Notes under the pieces: model-generated
The model's database searches: none
What the model saw: the letters and a program-made list of their open reading frames with translations, nothing else
What the model was told of the DNA's origin: nothing
Program-made: the position numbers and the translations under genes
Part shown: piece by piece, positions 15,712 to 25,300 of the stretch
Position numbering within the stretch: the stretch's first letter is position 1
Layout of the letters: every line of letters starts with the position of its first letter
Assembly: GCA_003635255.1 (NCBI GenBank)
Contig: PYJC01000090.1
Coordinates: 71,880-107,632, forward strand
DNA length: 35,753 nucleotides
Origin: Candidatus Poribacteria bacterium
GTDB taxonomy: Bacteria > Poribacteria > WGA-4E > WGA-3G
Direction: 5' to 3'

Positions 15712-16377
15712 GTGAAACACGGAATACTATTGACCCTAATTATACTAACACTCCCTTTATGTGGTATCGTAGGACTTCATGCTGAAGTTGGAATTGCGCT
15801 TGAAGCCGAGTTAGCGAACGAGATTGTAGAACCGATGATCATTGCAGAGGATAAAAATGCCTCTGATGGGAAATTCATCTGGATGGAAGGTGCCGCTGCC
15901 ACAGGTGGCGGTGGTAAGGGGTACGCTGAATTTATCATCAATATTCCGCAACCGGACACCTACGCCCTGTGGGGTCAGGTTATTGCTTGGGATGGGAATA
16001 GCGATTCGTTTTGGGTAACTTGGCAACCCGCCGACCCGGACGAAGATGCCCAAGTAACCCAGAACACTGAATTCCGATGGGGTGTCGCACAAGGTGCTGC
16101 TTGGCACTGGGACCGGATCAATCACTGGTTAAACGGTGGCACATTTGACCGGGAATGGAAGTTCAAGGAAGCGGGTGAAACGGTGCTGCGTATCGGCGTG
16201 CGCGAAGATGCCACCATGATAGACACAATCTTCGTGACGAACAACTTAAAAGCGAACGAAGGAGACCTGCGTCTCCCAACTGATAAAGATCGAAAGATAC
16301 AAGTTGAGGGGCTCGCAGTGGATGCAAAGGGTAAGGCTGCAACCACTTGGGGCGCACTAAAACGGGCGTATCGATAA
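15712..16377 (+). CDS. Secreted protein with a carbohydrate-binding-module-like domain (paralogue 2)
   Basis: 221 residues: signal peptide (MKHGILLTLIILTLPLCGIVGLHA), then the same domain as the preceding gene with long identical stretches (DGNSDSFWVTWQPADPDE, TQNTEFRWGVAQG, WHWDRINHWL, VREDATM). The two are clearly a tandem duplication. The tail KAATTWGALKRAYR replaces the KLATTWG ending of paralogue 1. I start at the GTG at 15712 because AAAGGAGG lies 6 bases upstream. The open frame runs back to a TTG at 15652 but would translate the REP-like palindrome and lose a clean signal peptide. Function is probably binding of an extracellular glycan; this is inferred from the fold pattern only. Its last 215 bases are overlapped by an open minus-strand frame. 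Confidence 0.82.
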   Translation: MKHGILLTLIILTLPLCGIVGLHAEVGIALEAELANEIVEPMIIAEDKNASDGKFIWMEGAAATGGGGKGYAEFIINIPQPDTYALWGQVIAWDGNSDSFWVTWQPADPDEDAQVTQNTEFRWGVAQGAAWHWDRINHWLNGGTFDREWKFKEAGETVLRIGVREDATMIDTIFVTNNLKANEGDLRLPTDKDRKIQVEGLAVDAKGKAATTWGALKRAYR

Positions 16378-16804
16378 GAAAAGGTGACACAGACTTACGT
16401 ATGTCGGCTCTGAGATACGTGTATGTCTGATTTTCATAGCCTTGATATTGAGATCGTAGGCGCAGGCATGGCGTCGTTTCGACAAATCGATTATTGCGAA
16501 ACATATAGCACTGCTCTCCATAATAGTTAATACGCCACAAGTCAAATCCACGTTCAAACTGAATAACCCGATCAGGCGGGCCGAGGCGAAGTTTTAACTT
16601 CTCCACGACTCGCCTATCGCGTTTAACAAGCGTATGTGTCGCATACGCAAGCCCTGAAAGAATCCCCACCAAAGCTATTTTCCCTCTTAATTTGACCGAA
16701 ACACTTTCCGCTGCGGGTGTTACCCCTAAAAGAAGACATACAATAAGAACAACGGCGCAGATTTTTCCTGTTTTTATGCAGAAAATTTGGCATAAATTTC
16801 GCAT
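16163..16804 (-). CDS. Uncertain small membrane/exported protein, C-terminus possibly frameshifted
   Basis: From an ATG at 16804 the frame encodes 213 residues. The first 140 look protein-like: a hydrophobic segment (ICAVVLIVCLLLGVTPAAES), a second one (IALVGILSGLAYATHTLV), then LGPPDRVIQFERGFDLWRINYYGEQCYMFRNNRFV. This G-P-P-x-x-V ... W ... Y ... F-x-x-x-x-V pattern is seen in small lipoprotein-type BamE/DUF2845-like domains. The last 72 residues lie antisense to the preceding gene and do not look like protein. A frameshift near 16390 would give a normal stop (TAA or TAG at 16357-16400). No good ribosome site is visible. The open frame extends further back to 16933, but that part overlaps the nadA promoter. 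Confidence 0.4.
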   Translation of the reverse strand: MRNLCQIFCIKTGKICAVVLIVCLLLGVTPAAESVSVKLRGKIALVGILSGLAYATHTLVKRDRRVVEKLKLRLGPPDRVIQFERGFDLWRINYYGEQCYMFRNNRFVETTPCLRLRSQYQGYENQTYTYLRADIRKSVSPFLIDTPVLVRPKWLQPYPLHPLRAPQLVSFDLYQLGDAGLLRSLLSCSSRRLCLSWWHLRARRYAAPFHPLP

Positions 16805-16831
16805 TTGTGTATCATTTCTATATATTAGGTC

Positions 16832-16861
16832 TTGACAAAAGGAATATTTTAAGTGTATGCT
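16832..16861 (+). promoter_or_regulatory. Candidate sigma70 promoter for nadA
   Basis: TTGACA at 16832-16837, 18-base spacer, TATGCT at 16856-16861. It would give a leader of about 130 bases before the nadA ATG at 17001. Perfect -35, weaker -10, spacer one base long. Confidence 0.45.
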
Positions 16862-17000
16862 AATTGGAACAAATAAAAAAGAATCGCTAATTGCGTCTGC
16901 AGCATGGGTTAGTGCAAGCCACAACTCACGCATTATCCTGATTGTTAGTTTGTAGAGAAGCAGACCGTTTGATTAGTGATTAACTTGGAGCGTGATTAGC

Positions 17001-18116
17001 ATGCATTCTAAGGGAGAAACTCCCCCTGCAACGGATGCCCCAAATTGTACGGACCTCACTATTGAAGAAGTCAAGCAGGAGTTGTATAATCGCCATCACC
17101 CAAGCTTAACGTTTCTCGATATAGAAGCTCACGCGAAGACCGTGCACAGAATACGGACACTCAAACAGAAACATAACGTTGTGATGCTGGGTCACAACTA
17201 TATGGAGCCGCTCGTTTTTGGATTGTCCGAAAAAGAGGAACAAGGTGATTCACTCGGTTTGAGCATGTACGCCGCGAAAACAGATGCTCCGTATCTCATC
17301 TTTAACGGTGTTCCGTTTATGGCGGAAACAGCGAAGATTCTAAATCCGAGTAAAACGGTATTAGTTGCCGATAAAACAGCGGGTTGCTCGCTTGCTGATA
17401 ACTTCGGGGCAGAAGATGTTAAGAAGTTGAAAACCCTTTACCCGGGTGCGCCGGTGATGATTTATATCAACAGTTACGCCGACGCGAAGGCGGAATCGGA
17501 TATCTGCTGCACGTCAGCGAATGCAGCGCACATCGCGAAAACGATGCCGGGGGATACGCTTATTTTTGTGCCGGATATCTTCTTCGCACAAAATTTGGAA
17601 GAAGAATTGAAAGGCGAAAAAAACGTTGTTTACCCGGGCAAAGACAACACGGCACGCGGTGCTGTCTGTGAGGTTCACGAGAAATTCACACTTGATGACC
17701 TTCTCGGCATCCGTGAATCTTTTGAAATCCCGAACGGACATCCCCGCCGCAAACTTTACGCGCACTGGGAATGTCGTCCGAATGTTTTAAAAGAGGCAGA
17801 TTTTTATGGCAGTACCAGCCAGATTATGAAGGATATAGCGGAACGAGTTGCAGCAAACCAACTTGAACGTGCCTTTGTCGCCTCGGAGTGTGAGTTAACT
17901 TCCAATCTTGCGCAAGAATTCCCAGAAGTTCAATTCTGGACAGCCTGCTCAGTCCGATGTTCACACATGGCACAAGTCAATTTGGGAAAAATAGCGAATA
18001 TTCTGGAAGCAATTGATAGGGACGAGAACCTCGACGAATATGAGATTACGCTGAACTCTGAAACTATTGATAAAGCCCGTGCACCCATTGAGCGAATGCT
18101 TGAGGCGAGTGTGTAA
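17001..18116 (+). CDS. nadA: Quinolinate synthase A
   Basis: 371 residues. NadA is an oxygen-sensitive [4Fe-4S] enzyme that condenses iminoaspartate with dihydroxyacetone phosphate to quinolinate in de novo NAD synthesis, in the cytoplasm. Recognised parts are VVMLGHNYMEP, NGVPFMAETAKILNP, ADKTAGCSLAD (cluster Cys129), YINSYADAKAESDICCTSANA, the central cysteine in AHWEC (Cys258, where most members have HPEC) and the third ligand in ACSVRCSHM (Cys316 or Cys320). The ATG at 17001 has TTGGAG 10 bases upstream; the in-frame GTG at 16992 sits almost on top of that site. nadB and nadC are not in the window. Another NAD-related gene, nnr, lies at 31.8 kb but is not linked. The stop codon abuts the palindromic repeat. 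Confidence 0.95.
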   Translation: MHSKGETPPATDAPNCTDLTIEEVKQELYNRHHPSLTFLDIEAHAKTVHRIRTLKQKHNVVMLGHNYMEPLVFGLSEKEEQGDSLGLSMYAAKTDAPYLIFNGVPFMAETAKILNPSKTVLVADKTAGCSLADNFGAEDVKKLKTLYPGAPVMIYINSYADAKAESDICCTSANAAHIAKTMPGDTLIFVPDIFFAQNLEEELKGEKNVVYPGKDNTARGAVCEVHEKFTLDDLLGIRESFEIPNGHPRRKLYAHWECRPNVLKEADFYGSTSQIMKDIAERVAANQLERAFVASECELTSNLAQEFPEVQFWTACSVRCSHMAQVNLGKIANILEAIDRDENLDEYEITLNSETIDKARAPIERMLEASV

Positions 18117-18251
18117 TAGTTGTCAGTTATCAGTTGTCAGTTGTCGGTTAAGAGTTTGTGGCGGGACATTTCCTATCACTGCCACAGAAACCTCTTTAAC
18201 TGAAAACTGAAAGATTTTTCGCAGAAAAATCGTACTGATAACTGATAACTC
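18117..18251. repeat. Palindromic intergenic repeat, copy B, between two convergent stop codons
   Basis: It fills exactly the space between the nadA TAA and the porV-like TAA on the other strand. The left end is TAGTTGTCAGTTATCAG; the right end GTACTGATAACTGATAACTC is the inverted counterpart. Inner GTGGCGGGACA and ACTGCCAC elements give a second pairing. It is an inverted version of the copy at 13746-13858. It could act as a two-way terminator or RNA stabiliser, but no T-tract is present. Confidence 0.65.
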
Positions 18252-19235
18252 TTAAAAGCGTGTGATAAAAGAGACGCGGTGTGCGTTGCCTAAATTAGGG
18301 TCCGGCACAAAAGCGTAATCAAACTGGAAGTCAACGTTTGCTAATGCGTCCTCACCACTACGTCGGACCCCGATACCGAGTGCTAACCCATCGCTCGGAT
18401 TCTCATTCAGACTGATCCGATAGCCGATACGTGCGGCGATACTATCGTAAAACCAGCGCTCCACCCCTACATGAAAGCTCGGATTTGCATCAAGGAGCGG
18501 GAGGTGTGCATCTGCGACCAATGCCCATAACTCCTGTGCGGGCATCGGTTTATCTGCTTCCGCCTCTGCCGCAGGCGGTTTCCATGTTCTGTATGCAAGT
18601 CCTCCGCGGAGAGCCATTGGCAAGTTTTCACCACCATCCAAGACCCCAGCGTTCTGAACAGCAATCCCGATACCGAGATGATTCTCAAGCAAATTTAAGA
18701 CCAATCCGACATCAGCTGCGACACCGTAAGCATTTTGAATGTCCAATTGCTGCGAAATTACCTTCGCTGTACCCCCGATTGACATTGCTGTGCCGAGTGG
18801 ATAGGCGACGGATAAACCTGTAGCAAACCCACCGATTGTTGCGGTACTATCCGGGTCTTCCGTTGGTCCTTGTCGGCGTTCAATCTCTGTGAAACTTCCG
18901 AGGAAACTGGCACCCCAGACGAGTTGTCCGGCACGCTGTGCGTACCCGATGGTATTATTATTAATGTCCGCGAACGAAAAGTGCTGCATTGCAGTCAACT
19001 CTCTGTCTTGGACAGCGGTTAACCCTGCCGGATTCCAAAAGATGGTATTAATATCGTTAGCAAGTCCAGCGAAGGCACCGCCCAATCCAGCGGGTCGACT
19101 GCCGCCCTCAATTTTCAGGAAAGCGGCACCAGCAGTTCCTGCGCCATCGTTAATATCAGCGTGCACACTTGGGGCAGCTGCAGTTATTATGAAAAGTGCC
19201 ATTGCGATTAGAACGGCTCCCCTTTTCAGCATCAT
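18252..19235 (-). CDS. PorV/PorQ family outer-membrane protein
   Basis: 327 residues. The signal peptide (MMLKRGAVLIAMALFIITAAAPSVHA) is followed by GTAGAAFLKIEGGSRPAGLGGAFAGLANDINTIFWNPAGL, the start typical of PorV/PorQ and UPF0164 proteins (FadL-like barrels). The rest is a run of barrel strands ending AHRVSFITRF, with the terminal phenylalanine of outer-membrane proteins. In Bacteroidota PorV carries type IX secretion cargo to the attachment complex. Here it directly follows the giant Ig-repeat gene, whose C-terminus resembles a T9SS sorting domain, so a cargo-shuttle role is plausible but unproven. The true start is the ATG at 19235 with AAAGGAG 5 bases upstream. The frame upstream to 19400 is translated repeat (KLETGNWKLEKG) and is not real. 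Confidence 0.85.
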   Translation of the reverse strand: MMLKRGAVLIAMALFIITAAAPSVHADINDGAGTAGAAFLKIEGGSRPAGLGGAFAGLANDINTIFWNPAGLTAVQDRELTAMQHFSFADINNNTIGYAQRAGQLVWGASFLGSFTEIERRQGPTEDPDSTATIGGFATGLSVAYPLGTAMSIGGTAKVISQQLDIQNAYGVAADVGLVLNLLENHLGIGIAVQNAGVLDGGENLPMALRGGLAYRTWKPPAAEAEADKPMPAQELWALVADAHLPLLDANPSFHVGVERWFYDSIAARIGYRISLNENPSDGLALGIGVRRSGEDALANVDFQFDYAFVPDPNLGNAHRVSFITRF

Positions 19236-19241
19236 AAATTC

Positions 19242-19340
19242 TCCTTTTTCCAGTTTCCAGTTTCCAGTTTCCAGTTTCGAGTTAAGCGTCTTTGGAAACT
19301 GACAGACAACTGGTAATCTCTGGTGACTGGTCACTGGTAA
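19242..19340. repeat. Repeat-filled gap between giant gene and porV-like gene, with 7-bp tandem units
   Basis: Four tandem units of TTTCCAG (about 19247-19276), then GAGTTAAGCGTC, then a CAACTGGTAATCTCTGGTGACTGG-like run towards the giant gene stop (shortened here). The CAGTT / AACTG arrangement and central GAGTTAAG resemble the palindromic repeat family at 13746 and 18117, with CC in place of AT. Confidence 0.45.
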
Positions 19341-19347
19341 CTTCTTT

Positions 19348-22300
19348 TTAGTCAACAACAAGCACCTTTCCGACAGTGTTCGCGCGATTCCCCGCTGCAT
19401 TGACGGCTTCTAAACGGAAGATGTAGAGTCCTCTCGCGACAAGGTTGCCTGACTGGTTCTCCAAATTCCATTTCACCAATTGATCGTTACGCTGTCCCGA
19501 TACAACATCGGGATAGGTTTGTGATAGCACCATATCCCCGCCCCAATCATAGATGCTCAAAGTGAGTTCAATCGTCTCTCCGAACGGTACATTGACATCA
19601 AAGGAGAAGAAAGCAACATCCCGTTTTGAGAGACGGAGCGGATTTGGCCATCCAAACGTTGAACCGCGGAAGGTGAGCGACACAGACATCGTATATTTTC
19701 CGATGTCATAAACGGCGTAATTGCCTGCATTATCTGTGACGCGGACATCCAAATCGTATTCCCCCGAACGCGTCGGCAAGAAGTCAATTGACCACCGGCT
19801 CCACGGTTCTTCTTCCGCATTGCTGTCATCAACCGCTGGAACCGGGTCAATGGGTTGCTTATCGGGACCGGTACCTACAATTTCAACGATCCACACACCG
19901 GAAGGTGGTACAGGAATTTCGCCTTCACCAATTCGCTGTGTGCCTCCCGGATCGCTGGCTGTCCCTTCTAACGGCAACGGCTCATCGGTCAACTCGGTTT
20001 CACCACCGTCACTGGTTACAGCTGCGGTAGGTTCACCTATTTCATAGAGAAATTGCGTTGTGATAGAGTCGGTTGGTGCGAATCCGAGGAGTTCGGAGTC
20101 ATTTCCAATACTGGTAACCGTGACTTGATAATGTCCTTGGAATCTCAAACCATCGGACTTGAAAATGAGGGTGTCTACCCCATTTTGCTGCGTGTTCCCA
20201 GCAATTTCAGAACCATCGGGTCCCCTAACAGTAATTTTTGATTGTGCAAGGTTAACCCCTAAACCTGTGTCAAAGATTTTTGCTTGGACGACGACACCAC
20301 CGGTTGTAGAGACTGCGGTCGGATAATCTTCAGCATTGATGTCAACAAGCAGAGGTGCATCGTTGATAAGTAGTGTTCCGACATCAATCATGGGTGGACT
20401 GGTATCGTAGACGAAGACCTTTTCATAGGGTTCATCATCGTTTCCTGCGAGGTCTTTAGGGTTAACGGTAATTTGGTACTCGCCATCCGCGGAGCCGTTG
20501 TCTGCGAGCGGTACCGTGAGACGGAAGATGAGATTGCCTTGTCCATCGTCGTCAACTCGCCCTAAAATTTCAGTTGCATTCGGCGATAAGCGCTCAAAAG
20601 TTAGCCACTCCTCGTCAAGATTTTCCCAATCAATTCCAGAGGCGTTGTCAGTAAGGTTGACGCGAATTTCTGTTAGCGAATTATTAACCCCGGGTTGTGC
20701 AACGACAAGATTAATCACATCATCGCTCTCAATTTCTGGTGCCTGCGTGTCGTACATGAAGGTTAATCGTTGAACTTCGCCGCTCCGTCCAGAAGCACTG
20801 ATTGGCGTAAACTCAATCGTATAGCGACCGTCCTCGGAACCGTCAGTCGCGAGGGGTCGAACCAGATTATAAATTAACTTGCCAGATGCACGCTGTTGTT
20901 GGCCGGCAACAACTTGATCCCCCGGATTTAAGAGGCGAAGCGTTGATAGATGATTTTCGTCATCTGTTTCGAGTTCCACTTCTATCTGCTCAACCTCTTC
21001 ATTTGTGAATGCCTCGTCCGCTGGTGCGGTGACCGGTTCCGTTGAAGTGATTGTCGGCAAACGTCTTGACAATAGGAAATTCCGTTCAAAGAGGATTGCT
21101 TCCCCGTTCCCTGCCCTATCAACGGCTTGAACACGGATGATATATCGCCCATCCTCAACGAGTTGATTTGTATTCAGCGTTAATGCTGTTGTGCCATCAC
21201 TGACAAGTTCCCCAGATATTTCGCTTCCACTCGGGCTAACCAGCGTCACCGTAGTCATTGCCCAATCAATACCACTGCCACCTTCATCATTAAGTGTTAC
21301 CTGTATCTGTGTAAGATCATCGGTGAGGAGTGCCCCATCAGCGGGTACCGTGCTGACAAGGGTCGGTGCTTGGGTATCATAGATGATCGAGTGTTCAACA
21401 GTGTAAGGGTTCCCAGCTTTGTCTGCTAACTCAACAACAACGGTGTACTCACCATCCATACTGCCATCAAGGGGCAAGGGTTGGTTAAGTGTGAGAAAAA
21501 GTTGGTTTTCAGCATCATTCGTGAGCCGTGCTGGCACCAAGCTGCCATTCGCATCGCGGAGGCTGACTTTCTGATCCGACAACAGGAGGTCCGCGGGCCC
21601 CACATCCGAGATAGTGAATTGGAGTTGTGTTAAACTTCGGCTGATATAGGAGACGGGTTGACTTAAATCGATCGGGTCAGCGGCTATTATCTCTGGTTCT
21701 TGTGTATCATAAATGAACTCGCTGTAAACAGTGTTGCCCGCACGACCCACTTTATCAACAGGGAACACATATACGCTGTATCGTCCATCCGTCGTGCCAT
21801 CCGTTGTGAGCGTTATCGGTTCCCAAACAAGCAGGCTAACGCCATCAGAGCTGGTTGTGCCGGGAACGACTGTCCCGTCAAGGGTCGCCACCGTAATATC
21901 TGAACCATTACTATCGAAGGCTAATCCTGTCTCCGTTGGATCAAGGATCTCGGCACCTATAACCATGTTGTTTGCATTAACATAGGCGACATCACCACTT
22001 CCGATTGTCTGAGTGTCCCCTATAACAACAGAAACGACTCTTGGCAACGGTATATCCAGAATGAAAGCGTAATTAGAAGCAGCTGATGCAACATTCCCCG
22101 CTATATCTTGTGGTGTGACAGAGAGCGTATACGTTTCAATCTGATTCAATTCCTGAAAACTGAGTGTTGCCTGAGACACGCCATCATCTTTCAATGTGAT
22201 CGGAATCTCCACACCTGCGGATTCATCAGAGGTGCCAGCACTCATCAGCGTAATCACAGTATTATCAAAATCAACTCTCGTTGCCTCGTCAAATTGCAAA

Positions 22301-25300
22301 GTAATACTGCTGACAGGCTCCAAAATCTCGGTAACTTCTTGTGGGACAAGTTCTACCGGAGACTCAATATTTACCGTGGCGGAGGAGGGTCGAGGTGCTT
22401 GCGAGTCATAAATCAGAGCATGCTCCGAATTTAAGGTATTGCCGGCTCTGTCAATCAGGGATACCCTTATCGTATACGGACCATCCACACTCCCATCTCG
22501 AGCGAATGGGACCGAAAGCGTTAGATAGAGTTGACTCGTTAGTTCGTCGAAGGTTAACGTTGCTGGCACAAAACTGTTAGCAGCATCGATTAATTCAACC
22601 GTTTGCGCTTCTAAAAGCAGGTCCGCCGGTCCCACATCTTCAACTGTAAAGGTAAACTGGCTCAAACCGCCACCGACATAAGATATAGGTTGACTCAATA
22701 TCAACGGAGCTGATGCGGTTATGCGGGGGCTCTCCGTATCATAGATAAACTGACGATAGACGACATCACCTTGTCTACCTACTTTATCAACCGGTGTGAT
22801 CGCCACGGTATACCTACCATCGACACTACCATCCGTCGGAAGCGATATTGGTTGCCATATCAATTGATTCTGCCCTTCAGCGCGTGTCTGACCTGGAACG
22901 ATTGTCTCCGAAGGACCTGTCACAACGATGCTTGAACCGCCTTCACCTAAATCCAGTCCGATGCCGGTAGCATCCACCAAAGTAGCAATTATTGTAGAAT
23001 CGCTACCGTTGAGGAACACGACATCTCCGGTCTGTCCACCTAATTCGACGCTGCTCACACTCGGTAAGACGAACACAAGCCGAAATGAGTATTGCACAGC
23101 ACCTTGAGCCACATTGCCAGCTATATCTTGTGGCGTGATAGACAAGGTGTACAATCCGGCTTGTGTAAGTTCAACAAAACGGGCAGTAAGTTGCGTAAGC
23201 CCATCAGCCGAAATATTGAGCGAAATTGCTTGACCATCGGGACCGACCAAGTTGACCACTGTATTAGTAAAATCAACGCGGGTCGCTTCCTCAAATTGAA
23301 GCGTAATACTGCTGATAGATTCCGAAATCTCGGTAACTTCTTGTGGGGCAAACTCTATCGCCGATTCAGTGTTTACTGAGACCGAGGCTAATTGGGGAAC
23401 TTGAGAATCATAAACGAAGGTTTGCTCCGACTCCAGGGTATTTCCTGATTTGTCAACAAGAGACACCTTTACGGTGTATTCGCCATCGGCACTGCCATCT
23501 TGCGCAAGCGGGGTGTCAAGCGTGAGATACAGATGACTGTTTATCTCATCAAATGTAAGTGTAGCAGCAACAGGTGTGCCTTGGGGATCGGTAAGTTCTA
23601 CTGTCTGCGCCTCTAACTCTAAACCGGCGGGTCCCACATCTTCAACAGTGAACTGCAGTGACTGCAGTGGTATGCGCGTGCCACCGATATAGGTAGCAGG
23701 CTGATTTAATGACACTGGATCAGCAGCAGTGATGCGTGGTTCTTGTGTATCATAAACGAACTGTCGATACACGATATCGCCTTGTCTTCCGGCTTTGTCT
23801 TTCGGTGTGACGATAACCGTATATCGACCATCAGCACTGCCATCGATGGGGAGAACTATAGGTGTCCACGTCAACTGGTTCGTTTCTTCATTGGCGGTAG
23901 TAATCCCGGGTGCCGGCAGCCCTGATTCAGTAGTGACAGTGATCGTTGAACCGCCATCACCTAAGTCTATTCCAGCACCACTCAAGTCTGCAAAAGTGGC
24001 AACTATGTTAGTAGAATCACCGTTAACATAAACGATAGTACCAAGTTTATCGCTAATGAGAACCAAACTGACTGCAGGCAAAGGCACATCAACCCGTAAC
24101 CGGTAAACAAACGGAGCGGTACTTTGGTTACCAGTGAGGTCCTGTGGCGTAATAGAAAGCACATACTCACCGCGCTGCGTGAGTGCTTGGAAATTGAGTG
24201 TTAAGACATTTGCGCCATCATCCAGCCGGTTAACAGATATACTTTCGCCAGACGGATTGGTAAAGGTAACGCCTGTATTGGCGAAATCAATACCGCTAAC
24301 CAAACTTTCTTGCGCGTTCTGAAAAGTTACAACAATTTGTGAAAATTCTTCAGCAACGGTTATTGTACTATCCGTGGAAAGTTCTGGTTGGGAATCGGTT
24401 GTGACCTGTACGCTTTCAATCTCGGGAAATTGTGTATCTAAAATGAGTTGAAATTGTTGTGTTAAACGTCGTCCGGTAAAATCGACGAAGGCAGCTGTTA
24501 CGGTGTATTCACCATCTGCACTACCATCGCGTGGCAGCGGCGTTTCTATGTTCCAAGTTAACAGGTTATTTACTTCATCGTGTTCAAGTTCAGTCTGCGC
24601 AACAAGACTGTCTTGGGCATCTCTGACAGTCAATGTTGATGCATCAAAATCAATACCGGCACCGATGTAACCACTGAGTTCAGCGACAACTGTTGTCAAG
24701 TCGTTGACAGTTGTGATTTCGGGCATCGCTAACCGAATCTCAGGTTGGCTTTGGCTGACGAGATAGAATTCGCGCCGGACGGTAACGCCGAGGTTGCCAG
24801 CTAAGTCGGTCGGTGCGATTTCAATTGTATAAGTTCCGTCATCGGAACCGTCTAAGGCGATGGGTTCCGTGAGTGTCAGGGTGGCTGTGTTTGTACCGTT
24901 ATTGGTTATATTCACAGGTACATCTATAGGAGTGCCATTGGCATCGCGAGTCAGTTGGAAGGTACTCTGAATGAAATCTATCCCACTGGTCGCTTCAGCA
25001 AGTACAATCTCAACCCCTGATAGTTCTGAGACAGTCTCATTAGCAGCTGGCGTGGTAGAAACGAGTGTAGGCAGTTGTGTATCGTAGACAAAATGGTAGT
25101 TGTAAGTCTGTGTATTGCCGAGGGTATCCGTAGCTTGAACGTTGAGTGAATAACGTCCATCTTGGCTTCCGTCTTGACTTGTCAGCGGTGTTTCCAAAAC
25201 GTAAGTTAATTGGTTGCGTTCCTTCGCCAGAAACTCGCGTCCCGGAAGCGCATTAATCTGTCCACCAGTTCTGCTCGTACCGAAAATAATACGAATATTT

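Noticed and set aside
19236..19400. Longer N-terminus for the PorV-like protein
   Set aside because: The extra residues are translated tandem repeat and overlap the end of the giant gene. The ATG at 19235 has a strong ribosome site and signal peptide.
21380..24436. Regularly spaced repeats as a CRISPR array
   Set aside because: The repeats are long, diverged and in frame within a single coding sequence for Ig domains; there are no short identical repeats with unique spacers.
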